In this document: positions 30,883 through 41,400 of the stretch, one piece after another | How positions within the stretch are numbered: position 1 is the first letter of the stretch | Layout: every line of letters begins with the position of its first letter | NCBI GenBank assembly: GCA_008501735.1 | Contig: QQUF01000035.1 | Span: 1 to 64,000 of the forward strand | DNA: 64,000 bases | Origin: Calditrichota bacterium | GTDB lineage: Bacteria > CLD3 | Direction: 5' to 3' | The notes under the pieces: generated by a model | The model's database searches: none | What the model saw: the letters and a program-made list of their open reading frames with translations, nothing else | Told to the model about the DNA's origin: nothing | Program-made: the position numbers and the translations under genes

Positions 30883-32904
30883 TTAAGATTGGTAAACTAA
30901 TTTTTCTGCTTGTTTCTTGGCTCTTTCACGGAATTTCTTCTCGCTAAGGTCAGGAAGCATCGCAACAATTGTTCCGAGAACAAGAACGAGAGAGCCAATC
31001 CAAACCCAAGCAACCAAAGGATTAATGTAAAGTTGGATTCCTGCTTTTGTTCCGTCTTCGCTTCTTTCACTAAAAACTGTATAAACGTCTTCACTCAAAG
31101 CTGTGTGAATTGCAACTTCTGTTGTTGGTTGCTCACTTGCAATATAAAGTCTTCTTTCAGGCACTAAAGAATCAATCAATTTCCCATTCTGATAAATGTC
31201 GATGTAAGCCTTGTCAAAAACGTAGTTTTTAGTTTCTCCGTCTTCAATCTTCGTAAGTTTAATTACGTAATCTTTAATCGAAAATTCTTCTCCAACACCT
31301 ATTTCAAAATGTGCTTCACTCTCAAATGCTTTCCCAGTAATTCCGATAAAAATCAAAACCATTCCAAAATGAATTATGTAACCTCCGTAACGCCTTTTGT
31401 TTTTACGCGTTAGATTTATTACTGAGGTGAACAAATTCTCTTGTGTTGAATTAGCTCTTGCAACTGCCCCTTTGTAGAATTCCAAAATAATTGTCGTTGT
31501 TACGAAGACACAAAAACCTATCGAAATCAAAGCGTAAAGGTGTATAATTCCAAAAGCCAAACTAATTCCGATTGCAAGAATTCCTGCAACTGCTGGCAAA
31601 ATGAAATTGCGTTTAATCCCTTCTTCTGAGGTTTTCCGCCAAGCCAAAACAGGTCCAATTCCAGTAAGTAACAAAATTCCAAGAGCTATTGGAATTCCAA
31701 TTTTATTAAAGAAAGGTTGACCGACAGTAATTTTTTCGCCCGTTACCCATTCTGAAATTATTGGAAAAACTGTTCCCCAAAGAACAGCCAAACACATTCC
31801 AAGAAAAAGTAAGTTATTGAAAAGGAAACTGCTTTCACGTGAGCTAAAAGAGTCAAATTGGTTTTCACTTTTTAAAGAATCAAGTCTCCAAAAAAGTAAC
31901 CCTAACCCTGTGAAAAGCAAAACTGCGAGAAAAGTAACAAAGTAGTTTCCGATGTCACTTTGAGCAAAAGCGTGAACTGAAGAAACAACTCCACTTCGAG
32001 TAAGGAAAGTTCCAAGGATACAAAGCGTATAAGTTCCGATTACCATTACCATATTCCAAATCTTCAACATTCCACGTTTTTCCTGAACCATAACCGAATG
32101 CAAAAAAGCAGTTCCAATTAACCAAGGCATTAAAGAAGCATTTTCAACTGGATCCCAAGCCCAATAACCTCCCCAACCAAGTTCAACGTAAGCCCATTTT
32201 CCACCAAGAATTATTCCAATTCCAAGGAAGAACCAAGCAACAATTGTCCAACGTCGTGAAAGCCTAATCCATTCTGAGCCAAGTCGATTCGTTACCAAAG
32301 CTCCGATTGCAAAAGCAAAAGGAACAGCAAAGCCAATATAGCCAATGTAAAGGATTGGCGGGTGAATCACCATTGCAGGGTGTTGTAAAAGTGGATTTAA
32401 ACCTCTTCCATCTGCTGGAGCCCAAGGAGTTTCCAATCCGTCAAGTCCAACTGCAACAAGTTGATCAAAAGGATTTGCAACGAAAAGATGTAAACAAATG
32501 AAAAAGAAAGTTGTTCCCATCAAAGTTGCGATTACGTAAGGAATTAGAGGGTTTTCTTTGTTGTAGTACTGAACGACGACGACAACAATGTAAATCCCAA
32601 GAATCCAATTCCAAAACAAAAGTGAGCCATCTTGACCAGCCCACAGAGAAGAAATTTTGTAGAATAGCGGTAAATCCCTGTTTGAATTACCTGCAACGTA
32701 CTCGATTGTTAAATCGCTTGTGATAAGTAAGTATTCGAGACAAAAAATTGACAAAGTGATTAAACCTACTGTTGCCAATGCTCCGTTTTGTGCCGTTAGA
32801 ATTAGCTCCTGTCTTTCAACTCTTGCTCCAATAACTGCCACAATTCCAGTAAATGCCGATAAAATAAATGCTAAAACAAGTGAGAAGTTCCCTACCTCAG
32901 CCAT
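30883..32904 (-). CDS. ccmF: Cytochrome c haem lyase subunit CcmF
   Basis: A 673-residue polytopic membrane protein that covalently attaches haem to apocytochromes (system I). It contains the WWD domain as WGGYWAWDPVENASLMPWL (244-262), and conserved histidines H175 and H181 in QHPAMVIHPPILYIGYI. About 14 membrane segments and a large C-terminal periplasmic stretch (about 530-630) complete it. CcmF is the only classical Ccm component seen here; a CcmI-like protein follows. The dihaem cytochrome at 3119-3475 is a possible client. Confidence 0.94.
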   Translation of the reverse strand: MAEVGNFSLVLAFILSAFTGIVAVIGARVERQELILTAQNGALATVGLITLSIFCLEYLLITSDLTIEYVAGNSNRDLPLFYKISSLWAGQDGSLLFWNWILGIYIVVVVVQYYNKENPLIPYVIATLMGTTFFFICLHLFVANPFDQLVAVGLDGLETPWAPADGRGLNPLLQHPAMVIHPPILYIGYIGFAVPFAFAIGALVTNRLGSEWIRLSRRWTIVAWFFLGIGIILGGKWAYVELGWGGYWAWDPVENASLMPWLIGTAFLHSVMVQEKRGMLKIWNMVMVIGTYTLCILGTFLTRSGVVSSVHAFAQSDIGNYFVTFLAVLLFTGLGLLFWRLDSLKSENQFDSFSSRESSFLFNNLLFLGMCLAVLWGTVFPIISEWVTGEKITVGQPFFNKIGIPIALGILLLTGIGPVLAWRKTSEEGIKRNFILPAVAGILAIGISLAFGIIHLYALISIGFCVFVTTTIILEFYKGAVARANSTQENLFTSVINLTRKNKRRYGGYIIHFGMVLIFIGITGKAFESEAHFEIGVGEEFSIKDYVIKLTKIEDGETKNYVFDKAYIDIYQNGKLIDSLVPERRLYIASEQPTTEVAIHTALSEDVYTVFSERSEDGTKAGIQLYINPLVAWVWIGSLVLVLGTIVAMLPDLSEKKFRERAKKQAEKLVYQS

Positions 32905-32932
32905 TTTCTAACCTTTAAAAAGTATGTAAAAA

Positions 32933-33478
32933 TTAATCTGTATCATTCCTAACAAGGTCAACCCAATAATTCCCATTATAAAGCATCGCACTTAAGTCAC
33001 TGTCCGCAAAGTTTTTTGCTTCTTGTTCTGTCTGAAAAACTCCGATTCTCACCCTGTACCAATAAGTATTTTTTGAAGAAACAAAAGCTCTCTGAATGTA
33101 AGACTCAAATCCTTTACTAAGGAATTTTTGCATATGCTCCTCAGCTTGTGCCTTCGTTTCCCAAGAAGAAACTTGGATTGTGTAGAGTCTTTCATCTTGA
33201 AAATTTTCGAGAATTTTTGTAGGAGTCTTAGAAGTATTTTCTCCTGTGTAAGCAGGCTCTTCAGAAGTTTCTTCTGTTAGAGTATTTTCGGCTGAGTAAT
33301 CTTCCTCAAGTTCTGTTTCATCTTCATCAAAAACAAATTCTTCCTCTTCAAGAGAAGGGACTTCTGTTCTTGATTCGTCAATTCCTAAAGGTGAACGCCC
33401 TTCCTGTTTTTCGGAAGAATCACCGCAACTAAAAAATAAAACTGCTAAAGACAAAGTAATGAGAAATTGGAGAACCAT
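32933..33478 (-). CDS. SPOR-domain lipoprotein
   Basis: A 181-residue lipoprotein (signal MVLQFLITLSLAVLFFSC, lipobox FFSC). A long acidic Glu/Thr/Ser-rich linker (about 22-85) leads to a C-terminal SPOR domain (RLYTIQVSSWETKAQAEEHM to AKNFADSDL), a fold that binds denuded septal peptidoglycan. It is therefore probably attached to the outer membrane and contacts the cell wall at division sites. It lies upstream of ccmF on the same strand with a 28-base gap. Confidence 0.88.
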   Translation of the reverse strand: MVLQFLITLSLAVLFFSCGDSSEKQEGRSPLGIDESRTEVPSLEEEEFVFDEDETELEEDYSAENTLTEETSEEPAYTGENTSKTPTKILENFQDERLYTIQVSSWETKAQAEEHMQKFLSKGFESYIQRAFVSSKNTYWYRVRIGVFQTEQEAKNFADSDLSAMLYNGNYWVDLVRNDTD

Positions 33479-33612
33479 TTTGAGTTTACCTAATTAATTT
33501 TAAAAACTTTTAAAAATAAGACTCTAATTCCTAAAATGAAACGATTTTCTAAACTCAAAATTGTTTTTTCTAAAGGGGAAAATTAGTGTTTTGAAAACAC
33601 CTATTGAAGATT

Positions 33613-34152
33613 CTAAAAAGGCTTTTTAGCTTTATAAAGGACGTGTTTCTTCAATTTGTTGTCACCTTGAATTTTTGGGTGGTCGAATTCGTCAATCTTT
33701 ACCATTCCAATTTTCTGCATAACTTTCTCAGACTTCAAATTTATCTTTGAGGTCAAGGAACATATTTCGGAAAAATTAAGCGTTTCAAAACCAAATTTAA
33801 GACATCTTTTTCCACCTTCGGTTGCGTAACCTTTGAACCATTTTTCACGACGAATTCTCCAACCGATTTCTAAAGCAGGGGTAAAGTAAGATTCAAAACT
33901 TGTAAACCAGAACCCAATGAAACCTATGAATTCTCCTGTCTCAAGTTCGTCAACTGCGTAGAGTCCATATTCATATTGAGAAAACATACTTTTAATTTTT
34001 TTAACGAGGTGATTGCTTTCTTCCAAAGTTAGAGTCTTAGGAAAAAATTCCATAACTTCCGAATCAGAGTTCATTTTCGCAAAAGGAATCGAATCTTCCT
34101 CAAGCCAAAGCCTAAAACCCAATCTTTCTGATTTGAACAGATATTTTTTCAT
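33613..34152 (-). CDS. GNAT acetyltransferase, RimJ/RimL-like
   Basis: A 179-residue N-acetyltransferase of the GNAT superfamily. RLGFRLWLEED and FPKTLTLEESNHLVKKI are typical of the RimJ/RimL type, with FIGFIGFWF and EIGWRIRREKWFKGYATEGGKRCLKFGF containing the acetyl-CoA pyrophosphate loop (R/Q-x-x-G-x-A/G as RREKWFKGYA). It may acetylate an alpha-amino group of ribosomal protein or a metabolite, which cannot be told. First of three small same-strand genes that include DoxX and a flavin reductase. Confidence 0.83.
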   Translation of the reverse strand: MKKYLFKSERLGFRLWLEEDSIPFAKMNSDSEVMEFFPKTLTLEESNHLVKKIKSMFSQYEYGLYAVDELETGEFIGFIGFWFTSFESYFTPALEIGWRIRREKWFKGYATEGGKRCLKFGFETLNFSEICSLTSKINLKSEKVMQKIGMVKIDEFDHPKIQGDNKLKKHVLYKAKKPF

Positions 34153-34163
34153 TCAAATTAGAT

Positions 34164-34562
34164 TCATTTATTTTTAGAAATTAAAGCGTCAACTGAATAA
34201 CGTCCTGAATTGAGCAAAGCAATGACTACGTAAGCGAACAAATAAATTATTCCTAATTCCATTTTTTTGAATGGATCAGAAATGTGAATGACAAAAATTG
34301 CAACAAGCATTGTAATTACAAGTGGAACAACTGCCAAACGAGTTCGAAGTCCAATCACAATCAAAAATGCACACAAAGCTTCTGCAAAAACTGCTAAACC
34401 AAGAGAAGTAGTTTCACCAAGTCCAATTGGGTCAGCGAACTTAATCGGCTCGTCACCAAAAAATTTCATCATTTTTCCCCAACCGTGATTGACAAGCATT
34501 AAACCACCGAAAACAATTCTTAAAATTAAAGCAGATATGTCATTAAATTTTTCTTCTAACAT
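34164..34562 (-). CDS. DoxX family membrane protein
   Basis: A 132-residue inner-membrane protein with four hydrophobic segments (around 10-27, 50-66, 75-92 and 105-122). The DoxX family motifs are recognisable: ALILRIVFGGLMLVNHGWGKM and VFAEALCAFLIVIGLRTRLA. The biochemical role of these small proteins is uncertain; relatives are linked to quinol- or thiosulfate-related electron transfer. It lies 27 bases after the flavin reductase gene. Confidence 0.85.
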   Translation of the reverse strand: MLEEKFNDISALILRIVFGGLMLVNHGWGKMMKFFGDEPIKFADPIGLGETTSLGLAVFAEALCAFLIVIGLRTRLAVVPLVITMLVAIFVIHISDPFKKMELGIIYLFAYVVIALLNSGRYSVDALISKNK

Positions 34563-34589
34563 TTTATAACTCCAAGGTTTAGAAATATT

Positions 34590-35126
34590 TTACAAAGAAT
34601 TCTTAAAAATTTGCAATTGTCTTTTAAATTCTACTAACAAATCCTTGTCATTAACTCCACTTTCATCAGAAAAATTTTGATAAAAACTCGGTAATGAAAA
34701 ACTTGCAATTGTTGCTTTGTTACCAAAACTAAAACGGCTAATGGCGAGTTCCAAAACTCCCTTTCCACCTCTTCCACCTGGAGAAGTTGCTAAGAGAAAC
34801 ATTGGCTTATTCCCCCAAACATTCGCATCAATTCTTGAAACCCAATCATAAATATTTTTAAAAGCTGCTGAATAAGCACCATTGTGTTCTGCGAAAGAAA
34901 TTACAATTCCATCAGCTTCCAAAATGTGTTGCTTGAATTTCTGAGCTAGTTCGTGGATTCCATTTTCATTTTCTTTGTCAATGCTATAAATCGGCATTTC
35001 AAAATCATTCAAATCAAGTAAAAGCACTTCAACATCGTCAATCTGATTTGCTGTAAAATTTGCTAATCTTTTATTTATGGAGTTTTGGCTACTACTTGCA
35101 CCAAATGCCAAAATTTTATTAATCAC
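34590..35126 (-). CDS. NADPH-dependent FMN reductase
   Basis: A 178-residue flavodoxin-fold oxidoreductase that reduces quinones, azo compounds or flavins with NAD(P)H. It starts at GTG 35126, with AAAGG upstream. The FMN phosphate loop is GASSSQNSINKRLA (9-22); the isoalloxazine-binding loops are SFAEHNGAYSAAFKN and SPGGRGGKGVLE. It is upstream of doxX on the same strand, a common pairing in oxidative-stress gene sets. Confidence 0.87.
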   Translation of the reverse strand: MINKILAFGASSSQNSINKRLANFTANQIDDVEVLLLDLNDFEMPIYSIDKENENGIHELAQKFKQHILEADGIVISFAEHNGAYSAAFKNIYDWVSRIDANVWGNKPMFLLATSPGGRGGKGVLELAISRFSFGNKATIASFSLPSFYQNFSDESGVNDKDLLVEFKRQLQIFKNSL

Positions 35127-35249
35127 TAATTTGCCTTTCTGAGTTTCATTTTTAACTATTTCAAAATTATAGATGCAAATTTATAAACTTTAACTTTGGT
35201 TGTCAATATTTATTTATGCATACAATATTTGTATCAACAAATAAATTTA

Positions 35250-38200
35250 TTATTTCATACTTTTAGTTTTTTCCAGTTCTTCGATGCACTTTTTAAAATA
35301 ACTTTTCGAGATTTTAGAATATAATACTTGGTAGAGTTTTAATGCTTCTGTTTTAAATCTTTTGTCAGAAGTCATTTTCCAAAGCTCGTAGTTAAGATTT
35401 GCAATCTCTTCTTCATCTTCAATTTCTTCAAAAATCTCTTTGAGCTTTTTTATTGCACTATTTTTGTCATTGAGTCTAAAATTAATTTTTTCAGTAAGGA
35501 CTCTGTTTGCAAAATTAAAAGTTTTAAAATCCATCTCTTTTGAAACTTTAAAACTATTCTGATTTAAAGTTTCAGCTTCCTCAAATTTCTCTTGCAAAAC
35601 TAATAATTCAATTTTATCTGTAAGTTGTTTAAAGTAGATTTTTAGCTCTAAATCTTTTGAAATTTCAATCGCTTTGTCATAAGATTCCATTGCCTTTTCA
35701 TATTTACCTTTTTCAGTTAGAATAACTCCGATATTACCGAGAGCAATCGAAACTCCTCTTTTGTCTTCGAGTTCTTTACAAACATTTAAGTCTTTTTCAA
35801 AACATTCCAATGCCTTTGAGAAGTTACCTTTATCTCTGTAAGTTGAGCCCAAATTTTCAGAAATAGGTGAGATGAGACTTTTTGAACCTAGCTTTTCGCA
35901 AATCTCTAAGGAATTCTCAAGGTATTCAATCGCTTTATCCAAATCGCCTTTACTTTTAGAAACAACCCCTAAATTTCCAAGTGCAATCGAAGCTCCCATT
36001 TTATCGCCAAGTTCATTACTGATTGCAAATTGCACCTCATAGCTTTTTATAGCTTTTTTAAATTCGCCTTGGTCAGTGTAAACAAGTCCCATATTTCCAA
36101 CAGCAATCGAAATTCCTCTTTTATCTCCTAATTCCTTTTTCAACTTAAGTTGTTTCTTATAGCACAGCATTGCCCTTTTAAAATTCCCTTGGTCACTAAA
36201 AACATTTCCCATATTTCCGATTACATTTGAAATACCTAATTTATCTTTTAGCTTTTCTTTAATTTTCAAAGATTGTTCAACGCACTTCATTGCTTTTTCA
36301 AACTCACCTTTTTCGGAATGAATTAAACCAATGTGTCCGATTGCTTTTGAAATTCCATTTTCGTCTTCTAATTCCTTGCTAATTTCTAATTGTTTTTCAA
36401 AACAATTAATAGCTTTATCGAATTCACCTCTATCGGAAAAAATAAGTCCAATGTGTCCAATTGCTTTTCCGATTCCAATTTTATCGTCTAAGTCTTCGCT
36501 AATCTTTAATTGCATTTCAAAGTATTTCTTTGCTTTCTTAAAATCACTTTGAGTCGTTGCAATAATTCCTATTTCGTTTAGGGAAAGTGCTTCTAAATTT
36601 CTCAACTTTAATTCTTTAGATTCTTGTAAACATTTTTCTGAAACTGAAATTGCTTTTTCAAAATTTCCTATGAGTCTGTAAAGTTCAACCGCTTTAATTT
36701 TGAAATAAATTTCTGTTTTTTTATCTACAAGAATTTTTGCGATTTCAGAAACTTCCAAATACTTTTTTATCGCTTCTTCATTTCGGTATTCCTTTTGATA
36801 CTTTTCTCCCAAATATTTTGTTAGTTCGGAATGTTCTTTTAGAATTTCATTAGAACAATTCCCTTTTTCAAAAATCATTATTCCATTTTCGTCAATTATT
36901 TGATTTGCAACTCCAAGATGAAAAGAATATTGTTCAGCAACTCTGTAAATTTCATCACCTTGAAAATATCTTTTTAAGGTACTGACAATCTGGGAATGAG
37001 TTTCAATTCTAAATTCTTGAGTAGTTTGGTAGTAAATATATTTTTGAACTAAATTGTGGCTGAAATTATAAATTTTTGTGAGCTTTTCATAAACCGTTTC
37101 CGACCTCAAAATCAAAGAATACTTCATTTGTAAATCTTGGACTTTTTTCAGAAGTTTGAAATTACTTTCCTTCAAAATTGAACCAATAATTTCTAAAGAG
37201 AAATCATTTCCTTGGACAGCCGCAATTTGCAGAAAATCTTTAAGTTCTTTGCTTAATCTCTGAAATCTTTCACCAATTACACCGTTCAAAGTTTGAGGTA
37301 AAACTGATAAATCAAAATTATTTTTTGAATAGAATTTTTCACCTTTTCTGAAAATAATTTTACGTTCCTCCAAGTTAAAAAGAAGGACTTTTATAAACAG
37401 GGAGTTACCTCTTGTAAGACCAATAATTTGATTTTTGAAATCTTCACTAAACATATTTTGTGGAAATTGAAAATCAATGTAAATAGAAACTTGCTCATCA
37501 CTCAAGTAGGAAATTTCAATCAAATCTGCGGCATTATAACGTTTGAGATTATTAAACTTTTCTTCCCAAGGGTGTCTGTCCATTTTACCAGAAATCGGAT
37601 TCAGTCTTCCATCTTTCACGTCTTGTTGTCTGAATGAGCCAATCAAAACTAAAGGGTAAGGTGAGTCTTTCAGATTTTTTGAAAGATAGAAAAATAAATT
37701 CATTGAAGAAATATCAGCCCATTGCAAATCGTCGATGTAAATCACAACAGGATTTGTTTCCGCTAATTCTCTAAAACGACTCATTACTCGAACAAAAAAA
37801 TCTTGCTGATTTTGTGAGTAAGTTACTTGCTTTGACTTCTGAATCGCATTCGTGGTTTTATAAATCGCTGCTGTCAAGTTACCGATTACAGGAATTACAT
37901 TCAGCCATTCTCCTGTACATTCTCTTGCAATATTTCTGATTCGGTCTTTAAGTGCGAGTTTTTTTGAGTCGCCTGTTTCGATGTCAAGTTCCTCGTCTTT
38001 CGCAATACTTTTAGCCGTTTCTAAAATTGCAGAAGAAATGTCTCCGATTACAGGAATAGCTTCAAGCCACTGTGAACCTGCTTCGTCAAAAACTGTCTTA
38101 ATTATTTTTTTAAAGTTAGACTTCTTTTCCTCGTCTTTACCTGCTGCTTTGTCTGCGTCAAGTTCGATTAGAACTTCTCTCCAAGGAAGAAAACCTCTTG

Positions 38201-38408
38201 AAACTCCGTCCATATCCAAGCAAGAACCAACTGCTGTTAGAACATTCTTTTCAGAAGTATTGTCACAGTTGTCCATAAAATTTTTAATTAGAGTTGTTTT
38301 ACCGATTCCAGGTTCGCCTGAAATTAGAATTGTAGAACCAATTCCATTTTGGATTGCTTGGTTTAGCTTTTCTTGTAAAACTTCTGTTTCGTATCTTGGA
38401 ATGAACAT
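35250..38408 (-). CDS. STAND-type AAA ATPase with TPR repeats (third gene of the cluster)
   Basis: A 1052-residue large signalling ATPase. Walker A is GEPGIGKT (31-38), with the AAA_16/STAND motif YIDDLQWAD near 223-231. The 180-residue insert between them holds two hydrophobic repeats WLEAIPVIGDISSAIL and WLNVIPVIGNLTAAIY, at about 114-129 and 168-183. A winged-helix-like region follows, then about ten TPR units (540-940; 40-residue period, e.g. KKAKKYFEMQLKISEDL), and a C-terminal module ending in KKCIEELEK-like residues. It is closely similar to the 41912-44578 gene over its first half. It is the last gene of the three and starts 12 bases after the cyclase gene ends. Confidence 0.8.
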   Translation of the reverse strand: MFIPRYETEVLQEKLNQAIQNGIGSTILISGEPGIGKTTLIKNFMDNCDNTSEKNVLTAVGSCLDMDGVSRGFLPWREVLIELDADKAAGKDEEKKSNFKKIIKTVFDEAGSQWLEAIPVIGDISSAILETAKSIAKDEELDIETGDSKKLALKDRIRNIARECTGEWLNVIPVIGNLTAAIYKTTNAIQKSKQVTYSQNQQDFFVRVMSRFRELAETNPVVIYIDDLQWADISSMNLFFYLSKNLKDSPYPLVLIGSFRQQDVKDGRLNPISGKMDRHPWEEKFNNLKRYNAADLIEISYLSDEQVSIYIDFQFPQNMFSEDFKNQIIGLTRGNSLFIKVLLFNLEERKIIFRKGEKFYSKNNFDLSVLPQTLNGVIGERFQRLSKELKDFLQIAAVQGNDFSLEIIGSILKESNFKLLKKVQDLQMKYSLILRSETVYEKLTKIYNFSHNLVQKYIYYQTTQEFRIETHSQIVSTLKRYFQGDEIYRVAEQYSFHLGVANQIIDENGIMIFEKGNCSNEILKEHSELTKYLGEKYQKEYRNEEAIKKYLEVSEIAKILVDKKTEIYFKIKAVELYRLIGNFEKAISVSEKCLQESKELKLRNLEALSLNEIGIIATTQSDFKKAKKYFEMQLKISEDLDDKIGIGKAIGHIGLIFSDRGEFDKAINCFEKQLEISKELEDENGISKAIGHIGLIHSEKGEFEKAMKCVEQSLKIKEKLKDKLGISNVIGNMGNVFSDQGNFKRAMLCYKKQLKLKKELGDKRGISIAVGNMGLVYTDQGEFKKAIKSYEVQFAISNELGDKMGASIALGNLGVVSKSKGDLDKAIEYLENSLEICEKLGSKSLISPISENLGSTYRDKGNFSKALECFEKDLNVCKELEDKRGVSIALGNIGVILTEKGKYEKAMESYDKAIEISKDLELKIYFKQLTDKIELLVLQEKFEEAETLNQNSFKVSKEMDFKTFNFANRVLTEKINFRLNDKNSAIKKLKEIFEEIEDEEEIANLNYELWKMTSDKRFKTEALKLYQVLYSKISKSYFKKCIEELEKTKSMK

Positions 38409-38420
38409 TTGAGGTTTGCC

Positions 38421-41400
38421 TTATTTTTCGAGTTCTTCGATTTTCTTTTTGTAGTCAAATTTTGGGGTTTTTGAATAAAGTTTTTGGTAGAGTTTCAGTG
38501 CTTCAATTTTATATTTTTCTTCGGAATTTATTTTCCAAAGTTCGTAGTTTAGTTCTACAATTTCTTCTATCTCTTCTGTTTCGATGAGCATTTTTTGGAG
38601 TTGTTTTGGCGGGTTTTCTTTATCACCCAATGCAAAGTTTATCTTTTCGGTCAGAACTTTGCCTTCGAAAGTGACGTCTTTTCTGCCAATTTCTTTAGCA
38701 ATTCTTAATACTTCAAAATTAATATTTTGAGCTTCTTTATTTCTCTTAAGTAAAAACAACAATTTAGCTTTGTTGTTTAGTTGACCGCACAAATAATATT
38801 TTATCCCTAATTTTTCGGAAATTTTAATCGCTTTCTCATAACATTCCATCGCTTTGTCGTAGCCGCCTTTACCTTTGTAAACATTTCCCATACTTTCAAC
38901 TGCTATTGAAATTCCTCTTTTCTCTCCAATTTCTTTACTAATTTTTAATTTCTTCTCATAACATTCCATCGCTTTGTCGTAGTCGCCTTTAATCCAGTAA
39001 ACATTTCCCATATTCCCAATTGCGGATGAAATTCCCATTTTATCTCCAACTTCTCCACAGATTTTTAATTGCTCCTCATAACATTCCATCGCTTTGTCGT
39101 AATCGTCTTTAAGCCTGTAAACAAGTCCCATATTTCCAACTGCTATTGAAATTCTTCTTTTATCTCCAATCTCTTCACAGATATTTAAGAGCTTCTCAAA
39201 ACATTCCATCGCTTTGTCGTAGTCTCCTTTGTGTAAGTAAACATTTCCCATATTCCCAACTGCTCTTGAAATTTCACTTTTATCTCCAACTCCTTCACTG
39301 AATCTTAAAAGCTTCTCATAACATTCCATCGCTTTGTCGTAGTCTCCTTTGTGTAAGTAAACATTTCCCATATTTCCAACTGTTTTTGAAACTCCTCTTT
39401 TATCTCCATTTTTCTCACAGAATTTTATGTCCTTCTCATAAAACTCCATCGCTTTGACGTAGTCTCCCTTTACCTCATAAACAATTCCCATATTTCTAAC
39501 TGTTTTTGAAATTTGTCTTTTATTTCCAAGCTCTTCACTAATTTTTAAAGACTTCTCATAAAACTCCACCGCTTTGTTGGAATCGCCTTGTAGGTCAAAC
39601 AACCAACCCAAACTATGATTCGATTTAGCAATTCGTCTTTTATCTTCAATTTTTTGAGATAGTTCCAAAGCTCTTTTGAAAAGATTCTCAGGCTCTTTCC
39701 ATTCACCAATTAATTTTAAAGTTTCTCCTTTTTGAATAAGTGTGTCAATTTCCAAACCTGAAAGGTTCTTAAAACCTTTTAGCTTCTCTAAAAATCTGTC
39801 ATAAAACTGAATTGCTTTTTGATTCTCAAAATTCTCTTGAGCTTGGTCACCAGCTTTTTTGAGAAATTCAATTGCCTTTTCGGTTTCTTCCGCTTTTTCG
39901 TAGTGGTTCGCAAGTTCAACGTAAAATGATTCCAAAATACCTTGGAATTTTTCTTCAATTGTCTCAGCAATTATTTTATGCAAAATTCTGCGGTTAGAAA
40001 TCAAAAGTGAGTTGTAGGCAACTTCTTGTGTGATGACGTGATTAAAAATGTAATACTCGGAAAGGTTTATCAAAATTTGAATAAAATCTCTGTTTTCCAA
40101 CTCAAAAAGCTTTGTCGGAAGCCCTTCAGTTTCACCGAATTTTTTTTCCACTTCTGTCAAAACTTGAACTGAAAACTCCCTTCCGATTACAGATGCCTTT
40201 TGGAGCAAAACTTTTTGCTCAGTTTCCAAACTATCCAACCTTGAAAGAATCAGTGCTGAAAGACTTTGTGGGACAGGAATTTCAGTTTCTTTCAAAGTCA
40301 AGTTCCCTTCTTCTAAAACTATCAAGTCTTTCGATTTTATAAATTCAATCCATTCTTCAACGTAAAACGGATTTCCAGATGATTTTTCTAACAAAAGTGT
40401 TTTGGTTTTTTCAGGAATTTCGATTTCGCCAAGAACTGTTTTGATGAGCTTCATTGAAGTCTTTTTATCAAAAGTAGAGAGTTCGGTTTCACTAAAATCG
40501 GATTCAATTTTAATTTCTTTCTGAACTTCGTAATCAGGTCTGTAAAGCAAAATGAAAAGAATTTGGTTTAAGGGTTTGTTCTCTCGTTTCTCTTCAAGAT
40601 TCAGAGTTCGTAAAAGAAACTTTAGTGCAGAAGTTGAAGATTCTTCCATCCAATGAAGGTCTTCAAAAACTACCAAAAATGGAAAACCCAATTTGTTTGC
40701 TCGAAACGAAGCCGTCTCTAAAAAATATCGTAATGCAATTTGAATGTTAATCTGTAAACCTTGACCTTTTTGTTCTAATCTGACATCGTCATATTTTAAT
40801 CCGAAAAGAAACCCGATTATCGGTAAAGTTTCTCTTAAGTTTTCCTTCTCACTTTCTGTTTCAAGAAATGACTCTAAAGTTTTAAATCCACTTTCCAATT
40901 TTTCACGAATCAATTCTTTTGGGTCGAGTAAAGTGATTCCAAGATAATTTTTGATTAAAGTTGTAAACATTGAGTAAGGACTCGTAGAAACATTTGAACA
41001 AAATCCTTTCGCACTCAAGTTTCTGTGAGGTTGACTTTGAAGTTTCGATTTTAAAAACTCGTAAGCAAGTCTTGACTTTCCTAAACCTGCAACTCCTTTG
41101 AGCCCAACTACAATTGGTTTGGATTCTTCACCAGTCTGTTTCAATTCTAAATTTTTTAAAACTCGTTGGTAAGAATTTTCTAAAAATTCTAATTCTTTGT
41201 CTCTTCCGACAAAAACTGAACGTTTGTGTTGAAGCCATTTCGGTAACTTTTTCCCTTTTGTTGATTGTACCAAAAAAACTTTTATTTTTTCGGCTTTCCC
41301 TTTTACTTCAATTTCATTTTCACCTTCAAAATCAAACCAATCTTCAACAAGTTTCTTGGATCCTTCTGAAATCATAATTCTGTTAGTCGGAGCATTTGAT

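Noticed and set aside
37981-38412. Open frame on the plus strand opposite the STAND gene, also seen at 44133-44684
   Set aside because: Both are antisense shadows of the two near-identical paralogues; the similarity follows from the duplicated DNA and there is no ribosome binding site or family match.
38821-39660. CRISPR-like array
   Set aside because: The repeat period is 120 bases without short spacers and each unit codes a TPR in frame.
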